A stretch of DNA of 34,329 nucleotides from SG8-41 sp035574195 (GCA_035574195.1 DATLZE010000125.1:1-34329), one strand, 5' to 3'. Shown: positions 14,695 to 24,910, counted from the first letter of the stretch. The notes: generated by a model not told the origin, from the sequence alone. Translations and numbers: made by a program.

Positions 14695-15711
14695 TCAGGC
14701 GTGTAGCTCGACGACGTCGCCGTCCTCGAGCGGGTGCTCGCGCCCGACCTGCTGCCCGCCGAATCCCGACGCACCCCACACCCGCGCATACTTGAGCGCT
14801 TGCGCGAGCTCCTTGTGCACCAGGCGCGCGACATCCTCCACTGTCTGCCCGCGGCGCAGCGTGAACGGGCGCGTCTTGTCCGGGGGCTTGCCCGGGGCCT
14901 TGGTATAGACGCGCACGATGCCGAGGTTGCGGAACAGCCACGGCCCCAGTTCGCCCAGCCCGTGCCCGGTCAGCGCCGATGCCGCCAGCGCCGGCAGCCG
15001 CAGTCCGCTCAGCTCGCGAAACGCCTCGATCTCGGCCTCGACGCCGGCGATGAGATCCGACTTGTTCGCGAGCAGGAGCGCCGGCAGCCGGATCGCGAAC
15101 GGGTCCTCGTCCTCGGCGCCCGCGCCGCCGGAGGCGCCCGGCCAGCGTTCGGTGAGCGTCACGCGCCGCGCCCCCAGCATTTCGAGCGCGGCCTGCACCT
15201 GCTCCACGCAGGCGGAATCGCCCAAGTCCACGACCAGCAGGCAGGCGTCTGCCGAGGCGAGCGCGGTGGCGAGCCACGGCAGCGGGTGCTCGGGCGAGAG
15301 CGCCGGAAAATCCACGAGCTGGAAATGCACGTCCTCGTGCGGCATCATCCCCGGCTCGGGGTACTGGGTGGTGAACGGATAGTCCGCGACATGCGCGTTC
15401 GAGCCGGTCAGCCGCGCATGCAGCGAGGACTTGCCGGAATTGGGCGGGCCGAGGAGCGCGATCTGGGCGGCGCCCTCGGGGCGCACCACGTGCGAGGGAC
15501 CGCTGCGCGCGGGCCCCTTCTTCGGCGCCTCCAGCTCCTCGGTCAACTCCTTGATGCGCCGCTTGATGTCCGCCTGCAGGTGGTCGGTGCCCTTGTGCTT
15601 GGGAATGACGCGCAGCATCTCGCGCAGGCATTCGAGCCGCTCCTGCGGCGCACGCGCCTTGCGGAAGGCGGCTTCCGCCGCCTTGTACTCGGGCGTGAGG
15701 TTGGCGGGCAT
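14695..15711 (-). CDS. DRG/OBG-like GTPase with C-terminal TGS domain
   Basis: ATG 15711 begins a natural N-terminus (MPANLTPEYKAAEAAFRKAR); the longer frame to 15924 is Arg-rich and overlaps the divergent gene. The 338-residue protein has an N-terminal helical region (about 1-65, with PKHKGTDHLQADIKRRI as in DRG proteins), P-loop GPPNSGKSS at 88-96, switch PFTT at 112-115, G3 at 134-137 and NKSD as G4. The G3 reads D-F-P-A rather than D-x-P-G, an uncommon change next to the gamma-phosphate site. A ubiquitin-like TGS domain closes the protein (VRVYTKAPGKPPD, HKELAQALKYARVWG, HPLEDGDVVELHA). DRG relatives act on ribosomes. The role in bacteria of this subgroup is not established. Confidence 0.86.
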   Translation of the reverse strand: MPANLTPEYKAAEAAFRKARAPQERLECLREMLRVIPKHKGTDHLQADIKRRIKELTEELEAPKKGPARSGPSHVVRPEGAAQIALLGPPNSGKSSLHARLTGSNAHVADYPFTTQYPEPGMMPHEDVHFQLVDFPALSPEHPLPWLATALASADACLLVVDLGDSACVEQVQAALEMLGARRVTLTERWPGASGGAGAEDEDPFAIRLPALLLANKSDLIAGVEAEIEAFRELSGLRLPALAASALTGHGLGELGPWLFRNLGIVRVYTKAPGKPPDKTRPFTLRRGQTVEDVARLVHKELAQALKYARVWGASGFGGQQVGREHPLEDGDVVELHA

Positions 15712-15827
15712 CCTTGATCCGCTGACGGGGTGCGGCAGCGACGGGGCGAGGTCCGGCGCTAAAAGCGTAAAATGGACTCGGTCCCGGTTCAACCGTCCCG
15801 CAACCTGTTGACCCAGAGGAGGATCCC

Positions 15828-16574
15828 GTGTCCCCCGCCCGTATCGGATCGGCTCTGGCGGCGCTCGGAGCCGGACTTGCGGCCTGCGCCGCCTGCCTCG
15901 CGTTCGCCGCCGCCACCTCTGCACCCAACACCATCGAGAGCCTCGAGCACGCGGTCTTCCCCGGCGGCAAGGTGATCGTCAAGCTCGTTTTCAGGCAGGA
16001 GCTCGACGCGCGCCCTCCGGTCCTCGTCAGCCATCACCCGGCACTGCACGTGGCTCTCGACTTCGCCGACACCGCGAGCGCGCTCGCCAGTCAAACGATG
16101 GAGGTCGGTCAGCGCGGAGTGCGCATGGTGGAAGTGGTGCGCGCCGGCGCGCGCACCCGCGTGATCATCCACCTCACGGCGCCGCTCGTCCACGAGCTGG
16201 AGCTCAGGGGCAGGGAGCTGTGGATCACGCTCACGCGCCCAGGTCCGAGCTCGGGCGCGGCGGGCGCGTTGCGCGAGATCGCCTTCGAGAGCGCCGGGCC
16301 GGGCGCAGCCCGGATCGTGGTCGAGCTGGCGGGCGGACCGACGCCAGTCGCGCTGCGCCAGCAGGGCAACACCCTGCTCGTGGATTTCGCCGGCGCCATC
16401 CTCCCGGCCCGGCTGGAGCGACGCCTCGATGTGCAGGACTTCGGCACCCCAGTGCGGGCGATCGAGACCTACCGCGCGGGCGGGGGCACGCGCCTGAGAA
16501 TCGAGTTCGCGAGCGCGGCCGAGTTCACTGCCTACCAGGTGAACGGGCGGCTGGTGCTGTCCTCCCCCCATTGA
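15828..16574 (+). CDS. Secreted protein with two AMIN domains, PilQ N-terminus-like
   Basis: GTG 15828 follows a near-ideal AGAGGAGG at 15816-15823 with 4-5 bases of spacing. A signal-like hydrophobic segment (about residues 7-30) precedes two AMIN-type beta-sandwich repeats, about 35-135 and 140-245. The first opens with NTIESLEHAVFPGGKVIVKL, and later PALHVALDFADTASAL, closely resembling the N-terminal AMIN region of the type IV pilus secretin PilQ. The secretin and N0/N1 parts are absent; the protein stops at residue 248 after VNGRLVLSSPH. AMIN domains bind peptidoglycan, so this is probably a periplasmic wall-binding protein. No pil genes are adjacent. It may be a relic of a secretin or a separate small family. 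Confidence 0.77.
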   Translation: MSPARIGSALAALGAGLAACAACLAFAAATSAPNTIESLEHAVFPGGKVIVKLVFRQELDARPPVLVSHHPALHVALDFADTASALASQTMEVGQRGVRMVEVVRAGARTRVIIHLTAPLVHELELRGRELWITLTRPGPSSGAAGALREIAFESAGPGAARIVVELAGGPTPVALRQQGNTLLVDFAGAILPARLERRLDVQDFGTPVRAIETYRAGGGTRLRIEFASAAEFTAYQVNGRLVLSSPH

Positions 16575-16617
16575 GATCGCCGTTCGTCACTCGTCGTCGC
16601 ATCAGCGCTTCACTTCG

Positions 16618-17460
16618 TCACTGCAGTCTCCAACCCTCTCCTTGCGCCGTCACCGTTCCGTCGCGCTGCAATTTGACGAGATGCGCGTGCAGCGAGCGTC
16701 GCGCGACCGGGTGGATGCGCTGCGGGACGTCGTCGTAGACGAGCGGCAGCAGCTCATCGAGCGTCGCGGGGTTCTTGCGTCGCAACGCGTCGAGCACTTT
16801 CTGCTCGCGCTTCAGCCGATGCGCGATCAATCGCCGGACCTCGTCGTGCGGCTTTTCGATGAGATGGCCATGCCCTGGCGCGAGCGCGGCGATGTCGAGC
16901 GCGAGCACTCGCTCGAGAGAATCCAGATAGGCCGCCATGTCCCCGTCCGGCGGCGAGATCACCACTGTCGAGCCCTGCATCACGTGGTCGCCGGTGAAGA
17001 GCAGCTTCTGCTCCTCGAGCAAATAGCACAAGTGGTTAGAGGCGTGCCCGGGCGTGTGGATCGCGCGCAGCCGGAACGCGCCGCCGTCGAGCACGTCGCC
17101 GTCGGCGAGCGCGCGGTCGGGCGCGAACGAGGCGTCCTGCCGGCCGTCGCCGGGCACCCGCGCATGGCCGAGCACCTGGGCTCCGGTCGCGGCGCGGAGC
17201 GCGCGCGCGCCGGGCGAGTGATCGAGATGAGTATGCGTGCACAGGATCCATCTGAGCCGCCCGCCCGCCGCCTCGAGCAGGACGCGCAGGTGGGCTTCGC
17301 TCTCGGGACCGGGGTCGATCGCCGCCAGCTCCCGTTCCCCGACGAGATAGGTGTTAGTGCCGGGGCCGGTCATCACGCCGGGGTTGGGCGCAGTGATGCG
17401 GCACACGAGCTCGCTCAGCCGCACCAGCTCACCGGGAACGATGGCAGGTGGCTCCCTCAT
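16618..17460 (-). CDS. Metallo-beta-lactamase-fold hydrolase (LACTB2-like)
   Basis: 280 residues from ATG 17460. The N-terminus has APNPGVMTGPGTNTYLVG, then the zinc-binding H-x-H-x-D-H at 76-81 (THTHLDHSPG), HTPGHASNHLCYLL and FTGDHVMQG, then APGHGHLIEKP. A winged-helix-like C-terminal region (about 210-280) holds HRLKREQKVLDALR, as in LACTB2 and related MBL proteins. LACTB2 is an endoribonuclease in mitochondria; bacterial members are general hydrolases. Its ATG overlaps the TGA of the Nudix gene (17457-17460), so translation of the two is coupled. Paired LACTB2-like and NUDT19-like genes are common in proteobacteria. Confidence 0.88.
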   Translation of the reverse strand: MREPPAIVPGELVRLSELVCRITAPNPGVMTGPGTNTYLVGERELAAIDPGPESEAHLRVLLEAAGGRLRWILCTHTHLDHSPGARALRAATGAQVLGHARVPGDGRQDASFAPDRALADGDVLDGGAFRLRAIHTPGHASNHLCYLLEEQKLLFTGDHVMQGSTVVISPPDGDMAAYLDSLERVLALDIAALAPGHGHLIEKPHDEVRRLIAHRLKREQKVLDALRRKNPATLDELLPLVYDDVPQRIHPVARRSLHAHLVKLQRDGTVTAQGEGWRLQ

Positions 17461-18311
17461 CCCTTGTCCCTCGCCTCTCGTTTCTCGCCACTCTGCATCC
17501 CGCCCTCTGTGCCGAAGCCGAAGTCAGCGGCTTGCTCGTACTCCGGATCCCCCGGCAGCAGGCTTCTCCCGTCGCGCGCGATGCGCGGGAGGATCTCTGG
17601 AATATCGCGCTGCGCGCGCAGCGCGGCGATGAGCGCGGCGGACGAGTCGAAGGCGGCGAAGCGCTCGAGCGTCGCGAGAGTCGGCGCGCGCAGCCGGTAT
17701 TCGCCGCTGCGATAGCGCGCGAGCGCCTCTGCGGGCCGCACCCAGGCGTGCGCGATCGTCTCGCTCTCGTCGTGGGCGGCCTCCTGCCGCTCGGGCGCGA
17801 CCGCCGCAAAAAACCGCGTGTCGTAGCGCCGGGGGAGCCCGACCGGCGTGATCCAGTGGGCGAAATAGACGAGCCGGTCGGCGGCAAGCCGCAGTTTCTC
17901 CGCGACGAGCACCGCCTCCAGCGTGAGATCGCCGGCCTCGACGCATTTCCGGTACTCGTGAAAACGCCGCGCGAGTGGCTCCTGCGCGAACGAGACCAGC
18001 TCTCCGCGCGCGTCGCACGCGAGAAGTATCCCCGCCTCCTCGAACGCCTCCCGGATCGCTGCAATCCAGTAGGCGAGCCCCCCGCGCCCGATGCCGAGCG
18101 TTCGGCTCGCCGCGGCCTCGTCGAGCCCCGCGCACAGCGCACCGATGCCGGGCGCGCTGTCGGCTTCCTCGAGCGCGCCGCCGGGAAAAACATACACGCC
18201 CGGCATGAAGCCGGAACGCAAGCTGCGCTGCAGCAGCAGCACTTCGAGCCCGCGCGGTGTGTCGCGCACGAGCGTCACGGTTGCAGCGGGCTGAGCGATC
18301 GCGGAGGTCAT
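17457..18311 (-). CDS. Nudix hydrolase, NUDT19-like
   Basis: 284 residues from ATG 18311. The Nudix fold starts near residue 8 (AATVTLVRDTPRGLEVLLLQR) and the box is split: GVYVFPGGALEEADSA near 38-53 and, after an insertion of about 35 residues, REAFEEAG at 87-94. This interrupted box is characteristic of NUDT19/RP2-type proteins, some of which cleave coenzyme A derivatives to a 3',5'-ADP and an acyl-phosphopantetheine. The substrate here is not proven. The last 15 or so residues, with Glu/Arg/Lys after GMQSGEK, are degenerate. Start overlap with the MBL gene indicates co-translation. It is divergent from the iron-box gene at 18479. Confidence 0.87.
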   Translation of the reverse strand: MTSAIAQPAATVTLVRDTPRGLEVLLLQRSLRSGFMPGVYVFPGGALEEADSAPGIGALCAGLDEAAASRTLGIGRGGLAYWIAAIREAFEEAGILLACDARGELVSFAQEPLARRFHEYRKCVEAGDLTLEAVLVAEKLRLAADRLVYFAHWITPVGLPRRYDTRFFAAVAPERQEAAHDESETIAHAWVRPAEALARYRSGEYRLRAPTLATLERFAAFDSSAALIAALRAQRDIPEILPRIARDGRSLLPGDPEYEQAADFGFGTEGGMQSGEKREARDKG

Positions 18312-18398
18312 CGGGAGCGGACAGCGATGATTCTAGTGCTTGGCTGGAAACTCCAGGCCGCCCGGCAGCCAATCTCTAAGCGAGTAGTTTCCCAGATA

Positions 18399-18416
18399 AG
18401 TCATGCAGTTATGACT
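18399..18416. repeat. Inverted repeat AGTCAT-N6-ATGACT upstream of the -35 box
   Basis: A perfect 6-bp arm pair with a 6-base spacer ends one base before the -35 hexamer of the promoter at 18418. Its position is right for an activator or second regulator site. No known factor is assigned. Confidence 0.4.
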
Positions 18417-18417
18417 G

Positions 18418-18446
18418 TTGACCTTCTTAATGAGAATAGTTATCAT
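18418..18446 (+). promoter_or_regulatory. Sigma-70 promoter overlapping the Fur-type site
   Basis: TTGACC (18418-18423) is followed by exactly 17 bases and TATCAT (18441-18446). Transcription would start near 18453, giving a short leader with AAGG at 18468-18471 before the ATG at 18479. Both hexamers are near consensus and the AT-rich patch stands out from its surroundings. Confidence 0.72.
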
Positions 18447-18448
18447 TA
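18428..18448. promoter_or_regulatory. Fur (iron) box
   Basis: The 21-base segment has left arm TAATGAGAA and right arm TTATCATTA, a near-palindrome matching the usual Fur box in overall composition and period (AATGAGAAT/ATTATCATT type). It covers the spacer and -10 of the promoter at 18418-18446, the classic position for iron-dependent repression. Binding is inferred, not shown. Confidence 0.7.
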
Positions 18449-18478
18449 GCGAATACAGCCAACCAGCAAGGCCAGCCC

Positions 18479-18718
18479 ATGGAAAAGCCCTGCGAACAGC
18501 TGCTTCTCGCGCGCGGCGCGAAGGCGGAAGTGGTGTACTGCCGCCGCTGTCGGGTCTTCCACGTGAACGTGGACGCGCTCACCGTGCACTTCGAGGCCGA
18601 CGCGCTGCGCGACCTGCGTGATACGGTCTCCGCGGCTCTCGCCGCCAGCGAGCGCCTGGCCCCGGGCGAGCCCCCCGGCGCCCACGCCCCTCGCGCACGG
18701 GTGAAACTCATGCACTGA
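18479..18718 (+). CDS. 79-residue protein with CxxC motif, predicted iron-regulated
   Basis: ATG 18479 has AAGG 7 bases upstream. The protein has C5 and then Y20-C21-R-R-C24-x3-H28, followed by a hydrophobic beta-alpha segment (FHVNVDALTVHFEADALRDL) and a Pro-rich charged tail ending KLMH. The C-x2-C-x3-H arrangement suggests half of a zinc ribbon or an iron/haem-handling site. There is no signal peptide or membrane span, so it is cytosolic. Expression should rise when iron is scarce, because a Fur box covers its promoter. I do not recognise the family. An inverted repeat, GGGAAT (18733-18738) with ATTCCC (18745-18750), follows the stop. Confidence 0.75.
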   Translation: MEKPCEQLLLARGAKAEVVYCRRCRVFHVNVDALTVHFEADALRDLRDTVSAALAASERLAPGEPPGAHAPRARVKLMH

Positions 18719-18778
18719 GCCCGAGCATCCCCGGGAATCGGTCAATTCCCTCTGCAAACATCTCCAGAAAAGCGCGAC

Positions 18779-18910
18779 GTGAGCGAAGAAACCTACACGC
18801 GTCTTGCTCAGGCCATCGTGCTTGCCATCTTGGTGCTCGGGCTGTCGAACGCCGAGCCCTCGGCACCGGGTCTCGTCAGCCACGCTTCCCAGCCGCGGCC
18901 TTCGCGCTAG
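18779..18910 (+). CDS. Possible 43-residue membrane peptide
   Basis: A GTG-started ORF encodes a short polar N-terminus (MSEETYTRLAQ), one hydrophobic span (about 12-24, AIVLAILVLGLSN) and a polar tail. The stop TAG at 18908-18910 shares a CTAG with the nadX stop on the other strand, a frequent arrangement for real convergent genes. The ribosome site (AGAAAAG) is only moderate, and it follows the Fur-regulated gene by 60 bases, so it could be in the same transcript. Real or chance is undecided. Confidence 0.4.
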   Translation: MSEETYTRLAQAIVLAILVLGLSNAEPSAPGLVSHASQPRPSR

Positions 18911-19722
18911 GTGCCGTAGCGCACCGGCGAGCGCGCCGCGGCGAGCGCGGCGAGCGCGCTGTAGCAGGCAAGCCAGGCGGTCTTGGGGTTCTCCGGCGCC
19001 GGCACGTTCTCGAGCTTCACGCTGATCGTTCCGGTCCGGGCGCGGATGCTGATGAGATGGGTGTTGAACCGCAGTGCCGGATCGGCGACCACCTTGAGCC
19101 GCGTGCGCTCGAAGCCGACACCTGCGAGCGAGAGCACGGCGGCGATGTTGACGTTCGCCGGGAACAGCGCAACACCCTTGCGCGCCGGCCCCTCGTAGAG
19201 CGTGAGCGGTTCGCGCAGGCTCCCGAGGTCCACGCCGAGCCGCTCGACGTGGGCGACTCCCTTCCACGCTGCGGGGGGCTTCGCCACTGCGATCCTCACC
19301 TCCTGCACGCCGGCCAGCCGCGCCGCCTTGAGCGCGTCGAGCCCGCCGATGCCGCCCGAGGGGACGTAGAGCAGCGCCCCGCTCCTCCGCGCCGCGCGCT
19401 CGAGCCGGGCGCGCAGCGCATCATCGCACAGCGCGCCGGCTGAGAGCACGATCAAGTCCACGCCTGCGCCGAGCACCGCCGCGCCGTGTTCCCGCACCGC
19501 CTCGTGCGAGGCTGCCTCCACCACCACGTCCGGTTCGAGCGCGAGCAGCGCCTCGAGACTCGTCACGAACCGCACGCGATAGCGGCGGGCGAGCTGCTTG
19601 CCCGGCGAGGCTTCGTTCCGCCCGAGCAGCGCCACCACCCGCGTCTTGCCCAGCTGCCCGCGCCGCACGTGATCGAGCGCGAGCCGTGCAATCGTGCCTC
19701 CGCCGATGATGCCCACGCGCAT
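18907..19722 (-). CDS. nadX: L-aspartate dehydrogenase
   Basis: 271 residues from ATG 19722. The N-terminal NAD(P) Rossmann motif VGIIGGGTIARLAL is followed by LLGRNEASP, EPDVVVEAASHEAVREHG, SAGALCDD, YVPSGGIGGLDALKAARL and the dimer/active-site block FPANVNIAAVLSLAGVG, all typical of aspartate dehydrogenase (NadX). The enzyme oxidises L-aspartate to iminoaspartate, the first step of NAD synthesis in some bacteria, and also occurs in poly-3-hydroxybutyrate and aspartate metabolism clusters. The gene lies 17 bases after the AlgH gene on the same strand, likely one operon. No nadA or nadC is near. Confidence 0.88.
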   Translation of the reverse strand: MRVGIIGGGTIARLALDHVRRGQLGKTRVVALLGRNEASPGKQLARRYRVRFVTSLEALLALEPDVVVEAASHEAVREHGAAVLGAGVDLIVLSAGALCDDALRARLERAARRSGALLYVPSGGIGGLDALKAARLAGVQEVRIAVAKPPAAWKGVAHVERLGVDLGSLREPLTLYEGPARKGVALFPANVNIAAVLSLAGVGFERTRLKVVADPALRFNTHLISIRARTGTISVKLENVPAPENPKTAWLACYSALAALAAARSPVRYGT

Positions 19723-19739
19723 GATCCGGGTGTCGCAGC

Positions 19740-20411
19740 CTAGAAGGCGAGAGCGCGGGAGAGCGGGAGCGCGAAAGAGGAGATTTGCCACGGTCGGGCT
19801 CCCGCTCCCTCGCCCTCCCGGGTGTACCTGGTGGAGGCGCGCTTTTCCAGCTCCGGCCAGATGCGCGCGGAGTCCGTCTCGAACACGGTTTCGGGATCGG
19901 CAGGTAATACGTACCAGTCGCCGCGCGCGATCTCGTTCTGGAGCTGGCCCGGCGCCCACCCCGCGTAGCCCGCGTACACGCGCAGCCCCGGCAGCGGATC
20001 GGAACGCTTGAGCCGAGCCTCGATCCAGCCGGGGTCGGAAGTGAAATAGACGTCGCGCAGCACCGGAATCGCGCGCGGCGGTGGCTGTGGCGCGCGCACC
20101 AGGAATACGAGCCCCTCGGGGGCCACCGGGCCGCCGTAGAACACCACGTCCTTTCTTTCCCGCAGCGCCTCGTGCTCCGTGAATACCTCGCTCAGCCGCC
20201 GCTTGAGCGGGCGGTTGATGATCACGCCCCACGGCGCGCCGCCCTGAGTCTGCGTCACCAGCACGACCGTGCGCTGGAATCGGGGATCGCGCATCTCGCG
20301 CCTCGCCACAAGGAAGATACCGCTCGCCCGCGGCTGCGGCGTGTACGCCGGGACATCCGGCGCGCCGGCTGCGGCTGCGAGCACCCACGACAGAAGAATG
20401 CACGGCGTCAT
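19740..20411 (-). CDS. AlgH/YqgE (UPF0301) family protein with signal-like N-terminus
   Basis: 223 residues from ATG 20411. Family blocks: SGIFLVARREMRDPRFQRTV, VVLVTQTQGGAPWGVIINRP, VFYGGPVAPEGLVFL, and a C-terminal RVYAGYAGWAPGQLQNEI, ending GDWYVLPADPETVF. The AlgH family is generally cytosolic with an unclear role, but this copy has a hydrophobic leader (TPCILLSWVLAAAAGAP) that suggests export, and its C-terminal tail continues about 40 residues past the GDWYVLPA block with Arg/Trp. Only a weak ribosome site precedes the start. It is the first gene of the AlgH-nadX pair. Confidence 0.82.
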   Translation of the reverse strand: MTPCILLSWVLAAAAGAPDVPAYTPQPRASGIFLVARREMRDPRFQRTVVLVTQTQGGAPWGVIINRPLKRRLSEVFTEHEALRERKDVVFYGGPVAPEGLVFLVRAPQPPPRAIPVLRDVYFTSDPGWIEARLKRSDPLPGLRVYAGYAGWAPGQLQNEIARGDWYVLPADPETVFETDSARIWPELEKRASTRYTREGEGAGARPWQISSFALPLSRALAF

Positions 20412-20568
20412 CGCGGTGGAAACCGGACGGGGTGCCTAGAGAATGCACGAAGCGCCCGGTCGAGGCAAACCCTTTCCTCCAGCGGCCGTATTCGACGATC
20501 TGCGCGGCCCCGCGCCCGGCCCTGGTCCTGCAGCCGGCGCAACCGACCGCCGGCAGCGGCGGCGCAAC

Positions 20569-21564
20569 TCAGGTGAGGCAGCCCGGCGCAGTCTGCTTCG
20601 CCGGGGCGGCGAGCTCGGGAACCGTCACTCCGTTGCGGATCGCCGTCATTTCGGCAAGGATCGCGATCGCGATCTCGGGCGGGGTCTTCGCACCGAGCTT
20701 GAGCCCCACCGGGCCGTGCAGCCGCGCGATTTCCTCCTGCGAGAGGTCGAATTCGGCGAGCCGCCTGCGGCGCGCGTCGTTGTTCTTCTTGGAACCGATC
20801 GCACCCACGTAGAACGCCGGCGACTTGAGCGCCTCGAGCAGCGCCATGTCGTCGAGCTTGGGATCGTGGGTGAGGGTGACCACGGCGCTGCGCGCATCCA
20901 GGTTCATCGAGGTGACGACCTCGTCGGGCATCTCGCGCCGGATCTCCACCCCTGGTACGCTCCAAGTGTCGGCGTACTCTTCGCGAGGATCGCACACCGT
21001 GACCTGGTAGTCGAGGCCCTGCGCCATCTGGGCGAGGAACTGCGAGAGCTGGCCCGCGCCGATGATGAGCAGCCGCCAGCGCGGCCCGTGCACCGTGACA
21101 AGGGTCTTGCCGTCGAATACGAGCTGATCCGCGCTGGTGGCCGGCGCGAGCGTCACGCTCCCCGACTCCATGTCGAGCGCGCGCTTGACGAGCTCGTGGC
21201 GCTCGATCCGGGCGAGCAGCTCGTCGAGGCGGCTTTCGCGATGCAGCGGCTCGAGCACGAGCTCGAGCGTTCCTCCGCACGGCAGCCCGAAGCGCTTCGC
21301 CTCCTCGGCGCTCACGCCATACTTGGTCGTCGCCGGGCGGTCTCCGACGAGCTTGCCCTCGCGGATCTGGAGAATCATGTCGTCCTCCACGCAGCCGCCC
21401 GAGACCGAGCCCGCCACCATGCCGTCGTCGCGAATCGCGGTGAGCGCGCCGATCGGGCGCGGCGAGGAGCCCCAGGTGTGCACCACGGTCGCCATCACCA
21501 CGCGCCGGCCGGCGTTCACCCAGTCGCGCGCGCTTTTCAGGACTTGAAGATCAACGCTGTCCAT
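20569..21564 (-). CDS. xdhC: XdhC/CoxI-family molybdenum-enzyme maturation factor
   Basis: 331 residues from ATG 21564. The N-terminal XdhC domain has VVMATVVHTWGSSPRPIGA and GSVSGGCVEDDM; the C-terminal Rossmann domain has LLIIGAGQLSQFLAQMA, VVTLTHDPKLDDMALLEAL, FYVGAIGSKKNNDARR and LHGPVGLKLGAKTPPEIAIAI. Such proteins bind molybdenum cofactor and promote its sulfuration and insertion into xanthine dehydrogenase or CO-dehydrogenase-like enzymes. Its start is 264 bases from coxS on the opposite strand, so it is very probably the dedicated insertase of that enzyme. An AT-rich palindrome lies between the two starts. Confidence 0.9.
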   Translation of the reverse strand: MDSVDLQVLKSARDWVNAGRRVVMATVVHTWGSSPRPIGALTAIRDDGMVAGSVSGGCVEDDMILQIREGKLVGDRPATTKYGVSAEEAKRFGLPCGGTLELVLEPLHRESRLDELLARIERHELVKRALDMESGSVTLAPATSADQLVFDGKTLVTVHGPRWRLLIIGAGQLSQFLAQMAQGLDYQVTVCDPREEYADTWSVPGVEIRREMPDEVVTSMNLDARSAVVTLTHDPKLDDMALLEALKSPAFYVGAIGSKKNNDARRRRLAEFDLSQEEIARLHGPVGLKLGAKTPPEIAIAILAEMTAIRNGVTVPELAAPAKQTAPGCLT

Positions 21565-21594
21565 GTCCGGTTCCGGGTCGCCCCCTGCTAGGGC

Positions 21595-21612
21595 TATATT
21601 TTACAGAATATA
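21595..21612. promoter_or_regulatory. AT-rich imperfect palindrome between xdhC and coxS
   Basis: TATATTTTACAGAATATA has outer arms TATATT and AATATA separated by 6 bases and is conspicuous in GC-rich sequence. TATATT resembles a -10 box on both strands, so it may be both promoter and operator. It lies about 31 bases from the xdhC start and 217 from coxS. LysR-type boxes have this kind of spacing, but no regulator is encoded nearby. Confidence 0.5.
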
Positions 21613-21828
21613 ACGGTGCCGCGCACCCCGGCCCGCCCGCGCCCGGGGTCTCGACACGGATGCGGGCGCGCAAGCACTCCTCGCTCCCCGCATCCCGTCC
21701 CTGGCCCGCCGCATCGCCCGTTGCGTGGCCCCCGCCGCGGGCGTAGCATGAATCGATATGAAACAGTCTCGCGACCGTTCGCCGTTGCGCTGCGCGCAGC
21801 GCGCGGGCGATCCGATCCGGAGGAGAGC

Positions 21829-22299
21829 ATGAGCGTCACTGTCTCGATGACCGTCAACGGCAGGCCGGTCAGCGCGGATATCGAGCCGCGCACCCTGCTC
21901 GTCCAGTTTCTGAGAGATCATTTGAGGCTCACCGGCACCCACGTCGGCTGCGACACCGGCCAGTGCGGGGCCTGCACCGTGCACCTCGACGACCGCGCGG
22001 TCAAGTCGTGCCTCCTCCTCGCCGTGCAGGCGCAGGGCGCGCGGGTCGTCACGATCGAGGGCATCGCGCGCGACGGCGAGCTGCATCCGATGCAAACCGC
22101 GTTCCGCGACCATCACGGCCTGCAATGCGGCTTCTGCACGCCGGGCATGGTGATGGCCGCGATCGAGCTCGCCACGAGCAACCCGAACCCGACGGAAGAG
22201 GCGATCCGCGCCGGGCTCGAAGGCAACCTCTGCCGCTGCACGGGTTACCACAACATCGTGAAGGCGGTGCAGGCGGGCGCCGCCGCCATGAAGCGTTGA
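21829..22299 (+). CDS. coxS: Molybdenum hydroxylase small [2Fe-2S] subunit
   Basis: 156 residues; ATG 21829 follows CGGAGGAGAG, a strong ribosome site, so the frame extending to 21616 is rejected. The plant-type ferredoxin cluster uses C41, C46, C49 and C61 (VGCDTGQCGACTVH), and the second, helical-domain cluster uses C100, C103, C135 and C137 (QCGFCTPGM and NLCRCTGYHN). All eight cysteines are present. It carries electrons from the molybdenum centre toward FAD. It is the first gene of an S-L-M operon, an order typical of form II CODH-like enzymes. Confidence 0.94.
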   Translation: MSVTVSMTVNGRPVSADIEPRTLLVQFLRDHLRLTGTHVGCDTGQCGACTVHLDDRAVKSCLLLAVQAQGARVVTIEGIARDGELHPMQTAFRDHHGLQCGFCTPGMVMAAIELATSNPNPTEEAIRAGLEGNLCRCTGYHNIVKAVQAGAAAMKR

Positions 22300-22336
22300 A
22301 TCGGATCTCGAGGTCCGGGTTTCGAGGAGCGACCAG

Positions 22337-24703
<2,367 letters not shown>

Positions 24704-24910
24704 AAAACCCGACGCGAAGGCGCAAAGAAAAGCAGTCGCCGAGGACGCGGAGAGCGGCCTCGTTCAAGATGCAGATCGAGCCGCACGGAGCATCGAGGAT
24801 GAGCAGTCCGGATTCGAGCCCGGGTCTTCGTTGCGCCTCGGTTCTGAGCGCCTCCTCGCGCCCTCGGCGAGCTCTGTGTCCTGTGTTGCTGACGGCTTCA
24901 GGAGATAAGC

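Noticed and set aside
20412..20568. Possible small gene between AlgH and xdhC with CAGC motif
   Set aside because: Three minus-strand frames read; none has a start with a ribosome site or a recognisable motif.
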